The position numbers and the translations under genes were made by a program. The notes beneath the pieces were generated by a model. The model searched no databases and was not told where the DNA came from. It saw nothing but the letters and a program-made list of their open reading frames with translations. 8,240 nt of DNA from Thermodesulfovibrionales bacterium (GTDB lineage Bacteria; Nitrospirota; Thermodesulfovibrionia; Thermodesulfovibrionales; SM23-35), in NCBI GenBank assembly GCA_022013235.1, contig JAKLQR010000152.1:1-8240 (forward strand), written 5' to 3'. The stretch's first letter is position 1. Every line of letters starts with the position of its first letter. Below are positions 1 to 6,180 of the stretch, one piece after another.

Positions 1-16
1 ATGGTAAGATAAATTT

Positions 17-805
17 ATGGATGAACTGAAAAACATAGATCAATTTATTCATGAACAGAAACTCCGTCTGATCGAGAAACCTGACTGTGCCGCGTCCCTC
101 TATAATCTGGGCGTTGCCCTGATAAGTCAGGGGAAGTTCGATGAAGCAATTGATGCTTTTGAAGAGTCAATTGACCAGGGCGTGAGGATGTTCGAGGCTT
201 TTGTAAATCTTGGGTATATCTATTTCAAGGCCGGAGATCTGGAAAAGGTTGCGAAAGCAAATCTCCGGGCTGTTGAGATAGAACCCCGGTATGCCCGTGG
301 ATATGCAAATCTTGGTTTTGCCTACCTTCAGATGGGGAAAACCGATGACGCAATAGAGGCTCTGGAAAAAGCTTTGGAACTCAATCCTGATGTTGTGCAG
401 GCTATGTGTAATCTTGCCAATGCATATCTCCAGAAAGGTGATGCCCAAAAGAGCCTTGCGATGAACAGAAAGATGCTCGATCTGGCTCCGGATTTCGCCC
501 TTGGCTACAACAACCTCGCGAATGTGTATCATCTCCTCGGTGAGATGGAGAAAGCGATCGAACATTGCGATCAGGCGATTGTGCTCGGATTTGAGGTCCA
601 TCCCGATTTCCTGAAACTTCTTGAGCCGCACCGGAAAAAAGCGAAAAAGAAGACTGCAGGCAGCACAAAGACCAAAACAGCAGCAAAAACAAAAATTACC
701 ACGAAGTCTAAAACCAAAACCAAACCTAAAACCAAAACCAAAACAGAAAAGCCTTCGGGCACAGGAAAAGGGAAAAAGACAGGGAAAGCCGGGCCGAAGA
801 AATGA
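17..805 (+). CDS. TPR-repeat protein with lysine-rich C-terminal tail
   Basis: 262-residue protein with five tandem 34-residue tetratricopeptide repeats at about residues 25-58, 59-91, 92-125, 126-159 and 160-193. Each shows the TPR pattern (for example NLGFAYLQMGKTDDAIEALE). TPR arrays are helical scaffolds that bind partner proteins. Residues 207-262 change character sharply: 23 of 56 are lysine, alternating with threonine, with a single acidic residue, which looks like a disordered nucleic-acid- or polyanion-binding tail. There is no signal peptide or membrane segment, so it is probably cytoplasmic. The ATG at 17 has only a weak upstream purine stretch (GGTAAG), so the start is fairly but not fully secure; the first TPR follows soon after. 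The stop overlaps the next gene's start (ATGA, 802-805), implying translational coupling to the cysteine-cluster protein. The partner and specific role are unknown. Confidence 0.85.
   Translation: MDELKNIDQFIHEQKLRLIEKPDCAASLYNLGVALISQGKFDEAIDAFEESIDQGVRMFEAFVNLGYIYFKAGDLEKVAKANLRAVEIEPRYARGYANLGFAYLQMGKTDDAIEALEKALELNPDVVQAMCNLANAYLQKGDAQKSLAMNRKMLDLAPDFALGYNNLANVYHLLGEMEKAIEHCDQAIVLGFEVHPDFLKLLEPHRKKAKKKTAGSTKTKTAAKTKITTKSKTKTKPKTKTKTEKPSGTGKGKKTGKAGPKK
708..743 (+). repeat. Two-copy 18-bp tandem repeat in the TPR gene tail
   Basis: Positions 708-725 and 726-743 are two direct copies of an 18-bp unit, CTAAAACCAAAACCAAAC, differing only at the last base. They encode two near-identical hexapeptides (SKTKTK and PKTKTK). 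The unit is itself built from AAAACC hexamers, and the surrounding tail has the same composition. This suggests that the lysine/threonine tail grew by slippage and may vary in length between strains. Confidence 0.7.
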
Positions 806-1449
806 TCGAAGAGCTTTTTTCGGAATACGCAATACTCGCCCGGAAAGCAGATATCCTCTTCAAGACCGTCCAGGAGAAGTATCCTGACAGTGTGCGTTGC
901 AGAATCCGCTGCTGCGACTGCTGTCATGCTGTTTTCGGTGTGTTCCCCATAGAGGCAGCCTACATTCATTCTCATTTCAGCCGCCTCGAACGGAAGGTCC
1001 GGAGGGATATCCTCAGAAGGGCTGAAAAGGGCGAGGACGAGATACTGAAGGCAAAGGATACCCTCAAGGTATTTGATGAAGACCCGAAAATGAAAGTATA
1101 CGGACTCGGGAAGCAGCGGGTGCGATGTCCTTTCCTTGGTGAGAAAGAAGAATGTGTATTCTATGAGACCCGCCCGATCATCTGCCGCATTTACGGTGTT
1201 CCCTACAGCCTCCGGAAAGAGAAAAAGGAGCACGCGTATGTCTGCAATATTTCAGGTTTTGAGGAAAAAGCCTCTTATCCTACGGTAAAGCTCGACAAAA
1301 TTTACAGTGAACTCTGCAAGCTGTCCGAGAAGCTTCTGACCGAGGGGAAAACGCTCCATCCTGACAGGAAAGCAAATCTTATGCTGCCGCTCTCGCGAAT
1401 ATTGAGGATGTCCTTTGACGATATCCTCAGGGGAAATTTTGAAGCGTAA
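802..1449 (+). CDS. YkgJ-like CxxCxxCC cysteine-cluster protein
   Basis: 215-residue protein of the YkgJ/UPF0153 type, a family with clustered cysteines presumed to bind an iron-sulfur cluster or zinc. The N-terminal cluster is C33, C37, C38, C40 and C41, followed by FGVFPIEAAYI, where family members usually carry an acidic residue. The second half of the signature is C109 (RCPFL), C118 and C128 in the stretch ETRPIICRIYG, which matches the family's typical RPxxCRxY pattern. C148 and C172 are additional. No signal peptide is seen. The start ATG overlaps the TPR gene's TGA by 4 bp, so the two are probably made together. The 3' end overlaps the convergent kinase-like gene by 23 bp. Family membership is well supported; the reaction, if any, is unknown, and names such as 'Fe-S oxidoreductase' would go beyond the evidence. 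Confidence 0.85.
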   Translation: MIEELFSEYAILARKADILFKTVQEKYPDSVRCRIRCCDCCHAVFGVFPIEAAYIHSHFSRLERKVRRDILRRAEKGEDEILKAKDTLKVFDEDPKMKVYGLGKQRVRCPFLGEKEECVFYETRPIICRIYGVPYSLRKEKKEHAYVCNISGFEEKASYPTVKLDKIYSELCKLSEKLLTEGKTLHPDRKANLMLPLSRILRMSFDDILRGNFEA

Positions 1450-2671
1450 GAAAAAACCTGCCGATATGATCCTCTAAATATTTTTCTATCACCGGAAAGT
1501 CTTTTGTCCGTTCGAATTGAGCTGCAACAGCACGGAATGTAGTTTTCAGGTCATCCCTGCCGAACGATCTCAGCAGGTTCAGAAATTCTGCAGCCGAACC
1601 ACAGCATTCGCGAAAATCTTTCCTTGAATCAAGTCCGTGGAAGAACCCTGCGAGCGTAGCATCTACGCATCCATCGTCTGCCCAGGCGGTATCACCAACA
1701 CCGTCCAGTTTATCCAGCCGCATCTGGATCGAGAGATGGAGGAGAAAGTAGAAAAGGGCAAGAGCAGGGTGAACCGTATCTTCATCGATATTAAGGAACA
1801 GTTCATATCCCCGCACTGTTGTCAAACGGACGTCTATTTTATCTTGAAAATACCCCTCACCCTCACCCTCTCCCACAAGGGGAGAGGGAATTAAGAATGA
1901 ATGCCCTTTCCCTTGACGGAAGACATCCCTTTTATTTCCCCTCCCTTGATGGGAGGGGTTAGGGGAGGGTGAATTATTTTGATCTTCTATTCTGACCACA
2001 AAATCCCCCGCTGCGTGGTGCCATGGATAGATTAGCCTGAAGTTTTTCACATCATAATAAAGGGTGAGGATCCTGGAGGCCTGACGGTATATTTCAGCGC
2101 TCTCTTCAGGAGAGAGAAACCGGTCACCTTTCCCGTATTCCCAGACTTTCACCTTCTGCCCCCCGTTTTGAGTATTCGCAATATGGAATTCATGATAGCC
2201 TTCGAACCATTCCTCGATAAGAAAAACCATGGAATCCAGTTCATCAAGGAAATAGGGGGCCGGGATATACGGCAGGCTGAATTTTTCATGGAGCATGGTG
2301 AGCAGCGTAAATTCTCTCTTCAGAAAATCTTTGCCCGTATCGGTGACTGCGACATTAAGGCCGAATTTCCTCCTGTTCTCCCTGCAGACGACTTCGATGC
2401 TTGCCGGATGGTAAAGCGCCCCGTGTTTTTCTGTCCGGACAACGATTTCCTCAATATCATGGGGCTGAATCTCCGCTCCGGGAGCTGTGTTGAGCGAGTG
2501 CAGCAGCGGCATGCAGTTGTTCCCCAGAAGAAAGTCGCTGATCGAGCGGAAATACACTCTGTAGGGGGTTTTTAAGGGGTCCGCTTCGAGAGGAAAATCG
2601 AGCTTGTCATCGTCGACCGGGACGTCACCATAGGGTGATGCCACAAGGTACCGTATCGCCGGTTTCTTCAT
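1427..2671 (-). CDS. Uncharacterised kinase-like (phosphotransferase-fold?) protein with in-frame repeat insertion
   Basis: 414-residue protein that I do not recognise as a named family. Residues 85-165 resemble the N-lobe of aminoglycoside-phosphotransferase-like kinases: a strand ending LNVAVTDTGK, a helix KREFTLLTMLHEKF, then strands VFLIEEWFEGYHEFH. Residues 213-228 (LIYPWHHAAGDFVVRI) could be a degenerate catalytic loop with His and Asp, and a later VRGYELFL may contribute. This is fold-level inference only. Residues 231-277 (47 aa, starting QNNSPSPNPS and rich in Gly, Pro, Ser and Glu) do not belong to the fold; they are the translation of an inserted palindromic repeat. Without them the reading would be VVRIEDKIDVRL. 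The start overlaps the upstream HEAT gene's stop (ATGA, 2668-2671) and has little Shine-Dalgarno of its own, indicating translational coupling. The 3' end overlaps the convergent YkgJ gene. Whether the insertion leaves the protein active is unknown. Confidence 0.7.
   Translation of the reverse strand: MKKPAIRYLVASPYGDVPVDDDKLDFPLEADPLKTPYRVYFRSISDFLLGNNCMPLLHSLNTAPGAEIQPHDIEEIVVRTEKHGALYHPASIEVVCRENRRKFGLNVAVTDTGKDFLKREFTLLTMLHEKFSLPYIPAPYFLDELDSMVFLIEEWFEGYHEFHIANTQNGGQKVKVWEYGKGDRFLSPEESAEIYRQASRILTLYYDVKNFRLIYPWHHAAGDFVVRIEDQNNSPSPNPSHQGRGNKRDVFRQGKGHSFLIPSPLVGEGEGEGYFQDKIDVRLTTVRGYELFLNIDEDTVHPALALFYFLLHLSIQMRLDKLDGVGDTAWADDGCVDATLAGFFHGLDSRKDFRECCGSAAEFLNLLRSFGRDDLKTTFRAVAAQFERTKDFPVIEKYLEDHIGRFFLTLQNFP
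1835..1986. repeat. MITE-like palindromic repeat inserted in a coding region, with flanking direct repeats
   Basis: The stretch contains two strong hairpins: CCCTCTCCC (1866-1874) with GGGAGAGGG (1880-1888), and CCCCTCCC (1938-1945) with GGGAGGGG (1951-1958), each with a 5-base loop. The outer parts are also complementary (TCACCCTC at 1857-1864 and again at 1863-1870, against GAGGGTGA at 1965-1972). Flanking direct repeats TATTTTATCTT (1835-1845) and TATTTTGATCTT (1975-1986) look like an imperfect target-site duplication. Removing one copy plus the core deletes exactly 141 bp (47 codons) and keeps the host frame open. The translated peptides (PSPNPSHQGRG, PSPLVGEGEGEG; opposite strand LTLTLSHKGRGN) are of a kind I recall recurring in bacterial databases from dispersed repeats. 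No transposase is encoded, so any movement would need enzymes supplied from elsewhere. Confidence 0.75.
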
Positions 2672-3741
2672 CGGGTGATCTTTTCGATCGCCTCTTTTGC
2701 GAGCTGCGCAACACTCACTTCCTGCAGTTCTCCGTCTCTCCAGAGAGTGAGCATATTGTCATCGGTTTCGAGACTTTTTAATTTATCAAGCACGTCATCG
2801 AATCCGATGCTGCCCAAAGCCCATGCAGCATGTCCGCGTAGAACAGGATCCTCATCATCGAGAAGAGCAGAAAGGGCGCGGAAAGCATATTTTGCAAGGC
2901 CTGGATCTGCCGCTGCAATCTTTCCAATGGCCCATAGCAGCTCTTTCCGGAGGTTTTCGTGAACCATGAAAGAAAGAAGCGGTTTTGTGAATTCGCCGAA
3001 TATGCCGGGTTCCATGCTGATGATGGCGCCGATTGTTTCGAGGGCTCCCCAAGCTGATGCGCCGGGATATGCCGCGCTTTGCAGGAGATTGTTGACAAAT
3101 TTACTGACGATATCAGGTCTTTTTTTAGAAACTTTTCTGCAGACCATGCCGAGCATATCGATAACTTTCCAGCGTACCTGCTCATCCGAAGTATAGAGCA
3201 TCCGCTGCAGTTCATTGATTACCCGGGTATCTTCTTCAGCGAGAGCCAGAAGGTCAGAGAGGTTATTTCCTGCAACATCCTGACGGACTTTTTCCCTCGA
3301 GAATTTTTCCGAGCGGAGTTTCGTCTTCACAATAGGGGTCGAATATTTTAATTTTTCTTTTACCTTCCCTTCTGTCGCATCATGGAACTGGCCGAAGAGC
3401 TTGACGAACAAGAGGACTCCCCTTACATACCGGTCATTATATACTTTCTCGGGCACAATGCTATGGGTTACGATATCATAATTCCCGACAACAGCATCAG
3501 TGTAATCATCTCCATGAGAGAGAGAGAAAGCCAGATAGTCGTCTTCATTGCAGGCAAAAAGGAGGGCCTCAATAAACGCTGCCCCCATATTATGCCCTGT
3601 TGTGTCATATGCATACACAGCGCCGCAGTGCATGCAGGCGCCGACAGGAAATTCCATGACTTTTCTTTGGGGCAGTTCTTTCGGCTGCTCGATCCTGCGG
3701 TAACAGAAAGGGCAGCGGGGTTCTTCCGGTGCAGTAGTCAT
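2668..3741 (-). CDS. Zinc-ribbon and HEAT-repeat protein (possibly DVU0298-like family)
   Basis: 357-residue cytoplasmic protein in two parts. The N-terminus has a four-cysteine zinc ribbon: C10 and C13 (CPFC), then C36 and C39 (CMHC). The C-terminal half, about residues 150-355, is a run of helical HEAT-type repeats, for example LLWAIGKIAAADPGLAKYA and HAAWALGSIG, the kind of solenoid that serves as a protein-docking surface. I place it tentatively with the DVU0298-type proteins of sulfate reducers, from memory and without a search. I chose the ATG at 3741 because GGAAGGAG (3754-3747) lies 5 bases upstream; the longer reading from a GTG at 3756 would overlap that site. It is the first gene of a two-gene unit, overlapping the kinase-like gene by ATGA. 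A perfect TATAAT box lies just upstream. The partner and function are unknown. Confidence 0.8.
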   Translation of the reverse strand: MTTAPEEPRCPFCYRRIEQPKELPQRKVMEFPVGACMHCGAVYAYDTTGHNMGAAFIEALLFACNEDDYLAFSLSHGDDYTDAVVGNYDIVTHSIVPEKVYNDRYVRGVLLFVKLFGQFHDATEGKVKEKLKYSTPIVKTKLRSEKFSREKVRQDVAGNNLSDLLALAEEDTRVINELQRMLYTSDEQVRWKVIDMLGMVCRKVSKKRPDIVSKFVNNLLQSAAYPGASAWGALETIGAIISMEPGIFGEFTKPLLSFMVHENLRKELLWAIGKIAAADPGLAKYAFRALSALLDDEDPVLRGHAAWALGSIGFDDVLDKLKSLETDDNMLTLWRDGELQEVSVAQLAKEAIEKITR

Positions 3742-3766
3742 GCGTTCTCCTTCCACGTGTTTTTTT

Positions 3767-3795
3767 ATTATAGCCTCTCCGGTTTATTTGAAGGA
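3767..3795 (-). promoter_or_regulatory. Candidate promoter of the HEAT/kinase-like unit
   Basis: Read on the minus strand, 3772-3767 is TATAAT, a perfect sigma70 -10 box. With a 17-base spacer the -35 position (3795-3790) reads TCCTTC, a poor match, so activity may need an activator or be modest. Transcription would start near 3760, giving a leader of about 20 bases that just contains the Shine-Dalgarno of the ATG at 3741. The placement is sensible, but the weak -35 limits confidence. Confidence 0.45.
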
Positions 3796-3833
3796 ACAGG
3801 TATTTTACCGTACCGCTTTGAATGTGGGGTTCC

Positions 3834-3885
3834 TTGACTTTTCCTGAAAGGCATATTTATTGTAAAATTGAAAGCAGTATATATT
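3834..3885 (+). promoter_or_regulatory. Possible promoter region for the fmdB-type gene and dsrN
   Basis: TTGACT at 3834-3839 is a good -35 match, and AT-rich -10-like hexamers follow, but none sits at the ideal 17-base spacing: TATTTA (3854-3859) is 14 bases away and TAAAAT (3863-3868) is 23. TATATT (3880-3885) is another possible -10, without a clear -35. A promoter is expected in this 185-bp divergent gap because the gene on the other side reads left. The exact elements cannot be fixed by eye. Confidence 0.25.
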
Positions 3886-3926
3886 CAGCGCGGTTTAATT
3901 ATTTTATTGAGATGAAAGGAGCAGAT

Positions 3927-4169
3927 ATGCCCATTTATGAATTCCGCTGTCTAAAATGCGGGAAAGTCTTCGAACTTCTGAAATTGAAGAAAGAGGAAGA
4001 AGGGGTAGCAATGAAGTGCCCGAAATGCAAATCACCGGAGGTTGAGCGTATATTAAGCACGATCAATGTCGGCGCTTCAGTGCGCGGCAGCAAAGCAAAA
4101 TCTACAGTCAAGAGCTGCAGCAGCGGCAGCTGCAGCACGATCGAAGTGCCCGGCCCAAGCAGAAGATGA
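3927..4169 (+). CDS. FmdB-family zinc-ribbon protein
   Basis: 80-residue protein that opens with the FmdB hallmark MPIYEFRCLKCG. Its zinc ribbon uses C8 and C11, then C31 and C34 (CPKC), followed by the family-typical VERILS. The tail is polar with a second cysteine pair, C64 and C69, in SCSSGSCS. The ATG at 3927 is preceded by AAAGGAG (3915-3921) at 5-base spacing; in-frame starts further upstream lack such a site and would add a non-family extension. The stop overlaps the dsrN start (ATGA, 4166-4169), so the two are almost certainly co-translated. The FmdB family was named as a putative regulator of a formamidase/amidase gene, but no molecular role is established for most members. Coupling to a sirohaem amidase suggests an accessory role, such as metal or cofactor handling. 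That is inference. Confidence 0.85.
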   Translation: MPIYEFRCLKCGKVFELLKLKKEEEGVAMKCPKCKSPEVERILSTINVGASVRGSKAKSTVKSCSSGSCSTIEVPGPSRR

Positions 4170-5560
4170 TACAATGCCCCAGGCTTGTCATCGCCGGTCT
4201 CGGGGGAGACACCGGCAAGACGGCCCTCAGTGTAGGGCTCTGCCGTGCATGGAAAAAACAGGGATACAGGGTCGTCCCTTTCAAAAAAGGACCTGATTAT
4301 ATTGATATGGGCTGGCTGAGCCGAGGGGCAGGACGCCCGTGTTACAACCTCGACCTTTTCCTGATGAATAAAGATCAGGTGCTCTCTTCCTTCAGTCTGC
4401 ATACGCAGAATGCAGATATCGCTGTTCTCGAAGGCAACCGGGGACTCTATGACGGTCTGGATGCCGAAGGCAGTGTGAGTACCGCTGAAGTGGCGAAACT
4501 CCTTCAGGCACCCGTCATTCTCGTCGTAGACTGTACCAAAGTGACCCGCACTGTTGCGGCCCTTGTCCTCGGATGTCAGACACTTGATCCTGCAGTGCCG
4601 ATCAAGGGGGTTATCCTCAACAGACTGGCAGGCCATCGTCACGAATCAGTGATCCGGCAGAGTATAGCGCAGTATTGTCACCTGCCAGTCCTCGGCGCAA
4701 TCCCGAAACTGAAGAATATCAATTTCCCGGGGAGACATCTCGGGCTCGTACCTCCCCAGGAACATCCTGTTGCCGAAGATGCAATTGAGAAGGCTGCTCA
4801 GACAGTCTTTGAATACCTGGACATGCAACAGGTATGGCAAATTGCTGCTGAGGCTCCTGCGGTAAGCCTGCGGCATGCCCCGGTTTTAGAGGTCAGGGGA
4901 AAACAGGTCACTATTGGAGTGATTCGTGACTCAGCCTTCCAGTTCTACTATCCGGAGAACATAGAAGCACTGGAGCGGGCAGGGGCGCATATAGTTGAAT
5001 TCAGCGCCCTGACCGATGACCTGCCGTCTTCACTGGATGCCCTTTATATAGGCGGAGGCTTCCCCGAAACTCACGCCGAGGCACTTTCTGCCAACCGGAA
5101 ACTCCGTGAGGCGGTCAGGAACGCTGTTGAGGAAGGAATGCCTGTGTATGCCGAGTGTGGAGGATTAATGTATCTGGCGAAAACATTGCTCTGGGAGGGC
5201 AGGACCTATGAGATGGCCGGTATTTTCCCGATCGTCATCGGGGTGAGCAAAAAACCGCAGGGGCACGGCTATGCAATTGCTGAGGTAGCACACCCAAACC
5301 CGTATTTCGACTGCGGCAATGTCCTTCACGGCCATGAGTTCCATTATTCCCATGTGCTCGAACTCTCGGAAAAAGAAGGATTTTCTTTCGCATTCAGGAT
5401 GCAGAAAGGGCAGGGGATACTGAATAAAATGGACGGGATCTGCTATAAGAATGTGCTTGCAACCTATACCCATATCCATGCCCTTGGCACACGGGAGTGG
5501 GTGGATGGGATGATCCGGATGGCGCAGTCCCATCAAATAAAAAATATTATTCACAAATAA
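4166..5560 (+). CDS. dsrN: CobB/CbiA-type a,c-diamide synthase, DsrN-like (sirohaem amidation)
   Basis: 464-residue ATP- and glutamine-dependent amidotransferase of the CbiA/CobB family, at the family's normal length. The N-terminal synthetase domain (1-230) has a P-loop, GLGGDTGKT (11-19), then PFKKGPDYID (38-47) and the metal/ATP motif LEGNRGLYDG (88-97). The C-terminal class I glutaminase domain (about 247-450) has YIGGGFPE, the nucleophile C331 in YAECGGLMYL, GHEFHYS (389-395), and the catalytic-type histidine region THIHALG (435-441). Family members amidate the a and c acetate side chains of cobyrinate or related tetrapyrroles. Because it lies next to dsrC and dsrMK and no cob/cbi gene is nearby, I assign it as DsrN, proposed to make the amidated sirohaem of DsrAB. 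It overlaps the upstream zinc-ribbon gene by 4 bp. A genuine cobyrinate synthase remains the alternative. Confidence 0.85.
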   Translation: MIQCPRLVIAGLGGDTGKTALSVGLCRAWKKQGYRVVPFKKGPDYIDMGWLSRGAGRPCYNLDLFLMNKDQVLSSFSLHTQNADIAVLEGNRGLYDGLDAEGSVSTAEVAKLLQAPVILVVDCTKVTRTVAALVLGCQTLDPAVPIKGVILNRLAGHRHESVIRQSIAQYCHLPVLGAIPKLKNINFPGRHLGLVPPQEHPVAEDAIEKAAQTVFEYLDMQQVWQIAAEAPAVSLRHAPVLEVRGKQVTIGVIRDSAFQFYYPENIEALERAGAHIVEFSALTDDLPSSLDALYIGGGFPETHAEALSANRKLREAVRNAVEEGMPVYAECGGLMYLAKTLLWEGRTYEMAGIFPIVIGVSKKPQGHGYAIAEVAHPNPYFDCGNVLHGHEFHYSHVLELSEKEGFSFAFRMQKGQGILNKMDGICYKNVLATYTHIHALGTREWVDGMIRMAQSHQIKNIIHK

Positions 5561-5575
5561 ATATTTTTTATTTGA
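5533..5575. repeat. Perfect 16-bp AT-rich inverted repeat at the 3' end of dsrN
   Basis: TCAAATAAAAAATATT (5533-5548) and AATATTTTTTATTTGA (5560-5575) are exact reverse complements with an 11-base loop. The stop codon of dsrN (5558-5560) sits at the edge of the right arm. The stem is almost pure A/T, so it would be a weak terminator even though it carries its own T-run. It may instead slow polymerase, stabilise the 3' end or bind a protein. The right arm ends in TTGA, part of a TTGACC that resembles a -35 box. Confidence 0.6.
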
Positions 5576-5637
5576 CCACACCTATGTTTTTGTATTACTT
5601 TGTATAACCCGTTTTAAAAAACCCTTAATCGCATTTA

Positions 5638-5670
5638 TTGAAAGTTCATATATTTGTGTGATAGTATACT
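5638..5670 (+). promoter_or_regulatory. Candidate dsrC promoter
   Basis: TTGAAA (5638-5643) matches a -35 box. Downstream, GATAGT (5660-5665, 16-base spacing) and TATACT (5665-5670, 21-base spacing) compete as the -10, neither combination being ideal. A dsrC promoter somewhere in the 176 bp between dsrN and dsrC is expected because the gap is long and AT-rich, and dsrC is usually strongly expressed. The exact site is uncertain. Confidence 0.3.
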
Positions 5671-5736
5671 CTGTCTTAAGTTGATGGGAGGGTAGCTTCT
5701 ATCAAAAATTAAATACAGAGAAAAGGAGGTAGTAAA

Positions 5737-6072
5737 ATGCCGTTTTTAGAGTTTGAAGGGCAGCAATATGAAGTTGATGAAGATGGGTATCTCGTAGACT
5801 GGGAATCCTGGAAGGAAGGAATGGCTCCGATTATGGCAGCCCAGGATACTGTTGAGCTCGGGACAGAGCATTGGGAAATCATCAAATTCCTGAGAGAGTA
5901 TTTTATTAAATTCCAGATTGCCCCTATGATTAAAATTCTTGTAAAAGAGATCGGCAAGGCTTTCGGCCCAGAGAAGGGAAACACAAAGTACCTGTATGAG
6001 TTGTTCCCGGGCGGTCCCGCAAAACAGGCATGTAGATATGCCGGGCTTCCCAAACCGACAGGCTGCGTATAA
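5737..6072 (+). CDS. dsrC: DsrC, sulfur-carrier protein of dissimilatory sulfite reduction
   Basis: 111-residue cytoplasmic protein of the DsrC/TusE family, at normal length. It has the conserved core (GYLVDWESWKEGMA near residues 17-30) and the signature TKYLYELFPGGPAKQAC leading into the flexible C-terminal arm. Both redox cysteines are present: C99 and the penultimate C110, separated by ten residues (CRYAGLPKPTGCV). This pair distinguishes true DsrC from TusE-like homologues with one cysteine. During sulfite reduction by DsrAB the two cysteines carry sulfur as a trisulfide, which DsrMKJOP then reduces. The ATG is preceded by AAGGAGGT (5723-5730), an essentially ideal ribosome binding site at 6-base spacing, consistent with very high expression. 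A strong terminator follows, so dsrC can be an independent, abundant transcript. Confidence 0.96.
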   Translation: MPFLEFEGQQYEVDEDGYLVDWESWKEGMAPIMAAQDTVELGTEHWEIIKFLREYFIKFQIAPMIKILVKEIGKAFGPEKGNTKYLYELFPGGPAKQACRYAGLPKPTGCV

Positions 6073-6094
6073 TCTTAAAAAAAGAGTCTGGAAA

Positions 6095-6145
6095 AGCAAG
6101 AAGTGAGCAGTGTTTTCCGGCTTCTCACTTCTTGCTCTTCATTTT
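6095..6145 (+). terminator. Intrinsic terminator after dsrC
   Basis: A perfect 13-bp stem is formed by AGCAAGAAGTGAG (6095-6107) and CTCACTTCTTGCT (6124-6136) around a 16-base loop, followed by the T-rich CTTCATTTT. The outer bases GAA/TTC could extend the stem past one mismatch. An A-run (6077-6083) on the other side might allow it to work in reverse too. It lies 23 bp after the dsrC stop and separates dsrC from the RsbRD-dsrMK unit. Confidence 0.8.
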
Positions 6146-6180
6146 GCAATTTCATTTGATATAGTATTCAAAAAAAGACG

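Noticed and set aside
1..12. ATG GTA AGA TAA at the left edge
   Set aside because: Four codons only. It could be the end of an upstream gene, but nothing can be supported from 12 bases.
1637..1894. Plus-strand open frame ending in LTLTLSHKGRGN
   Set aside because: It is antisense to the kinase-like gene. Its C-terminal peptide is just the other-strand translation of the inserted repeat, and it has no ribosome site or family resemblance.
1838..1986. CRISPR array or tandem repeat at the G/C-rich palindromes
   Set aside because: There are two non-identical hairpins, not regularly spaced direct repeats with unique spacers.
1427..2671. Kinase-like gene as a pseudogene because of the repeat insertion
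   Set aside because: The insertion is a multiple of three with no stop, and both flanking parts keep coherent protein-like sequence, so the gene is annotated as intact though possibly altered.
3742..3756. Longer start of the HEAT gene at a GTG (adds five residues)
   Set aside because: Those codons are the GGAAGGAG ribosome binding site of the ATG at 3741.
4166..5560. dsrN as part of a cobalamin biosynthesis cluster
   Set aside because: No cob or cbi gene lies in the window, while dsr genes follow directly. Cobyrinate synthesis is kept only as an alternative.
5572..5608. TTGACC with downstream TATAAC as a dsrC promoter
   Set aside because: The spacing between the two boxes is 25 bases, and at 17 bases the hexamer is TTACTT, so it is weaker than the candidate at 5638-5670.
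5737..6072. dsrC as TusE of tRNA thiolation
   Set aside because: Both C-terminal cysteines are present and the neighbours are dsrN and dsrMK; there is no tusBCD gene nearby.
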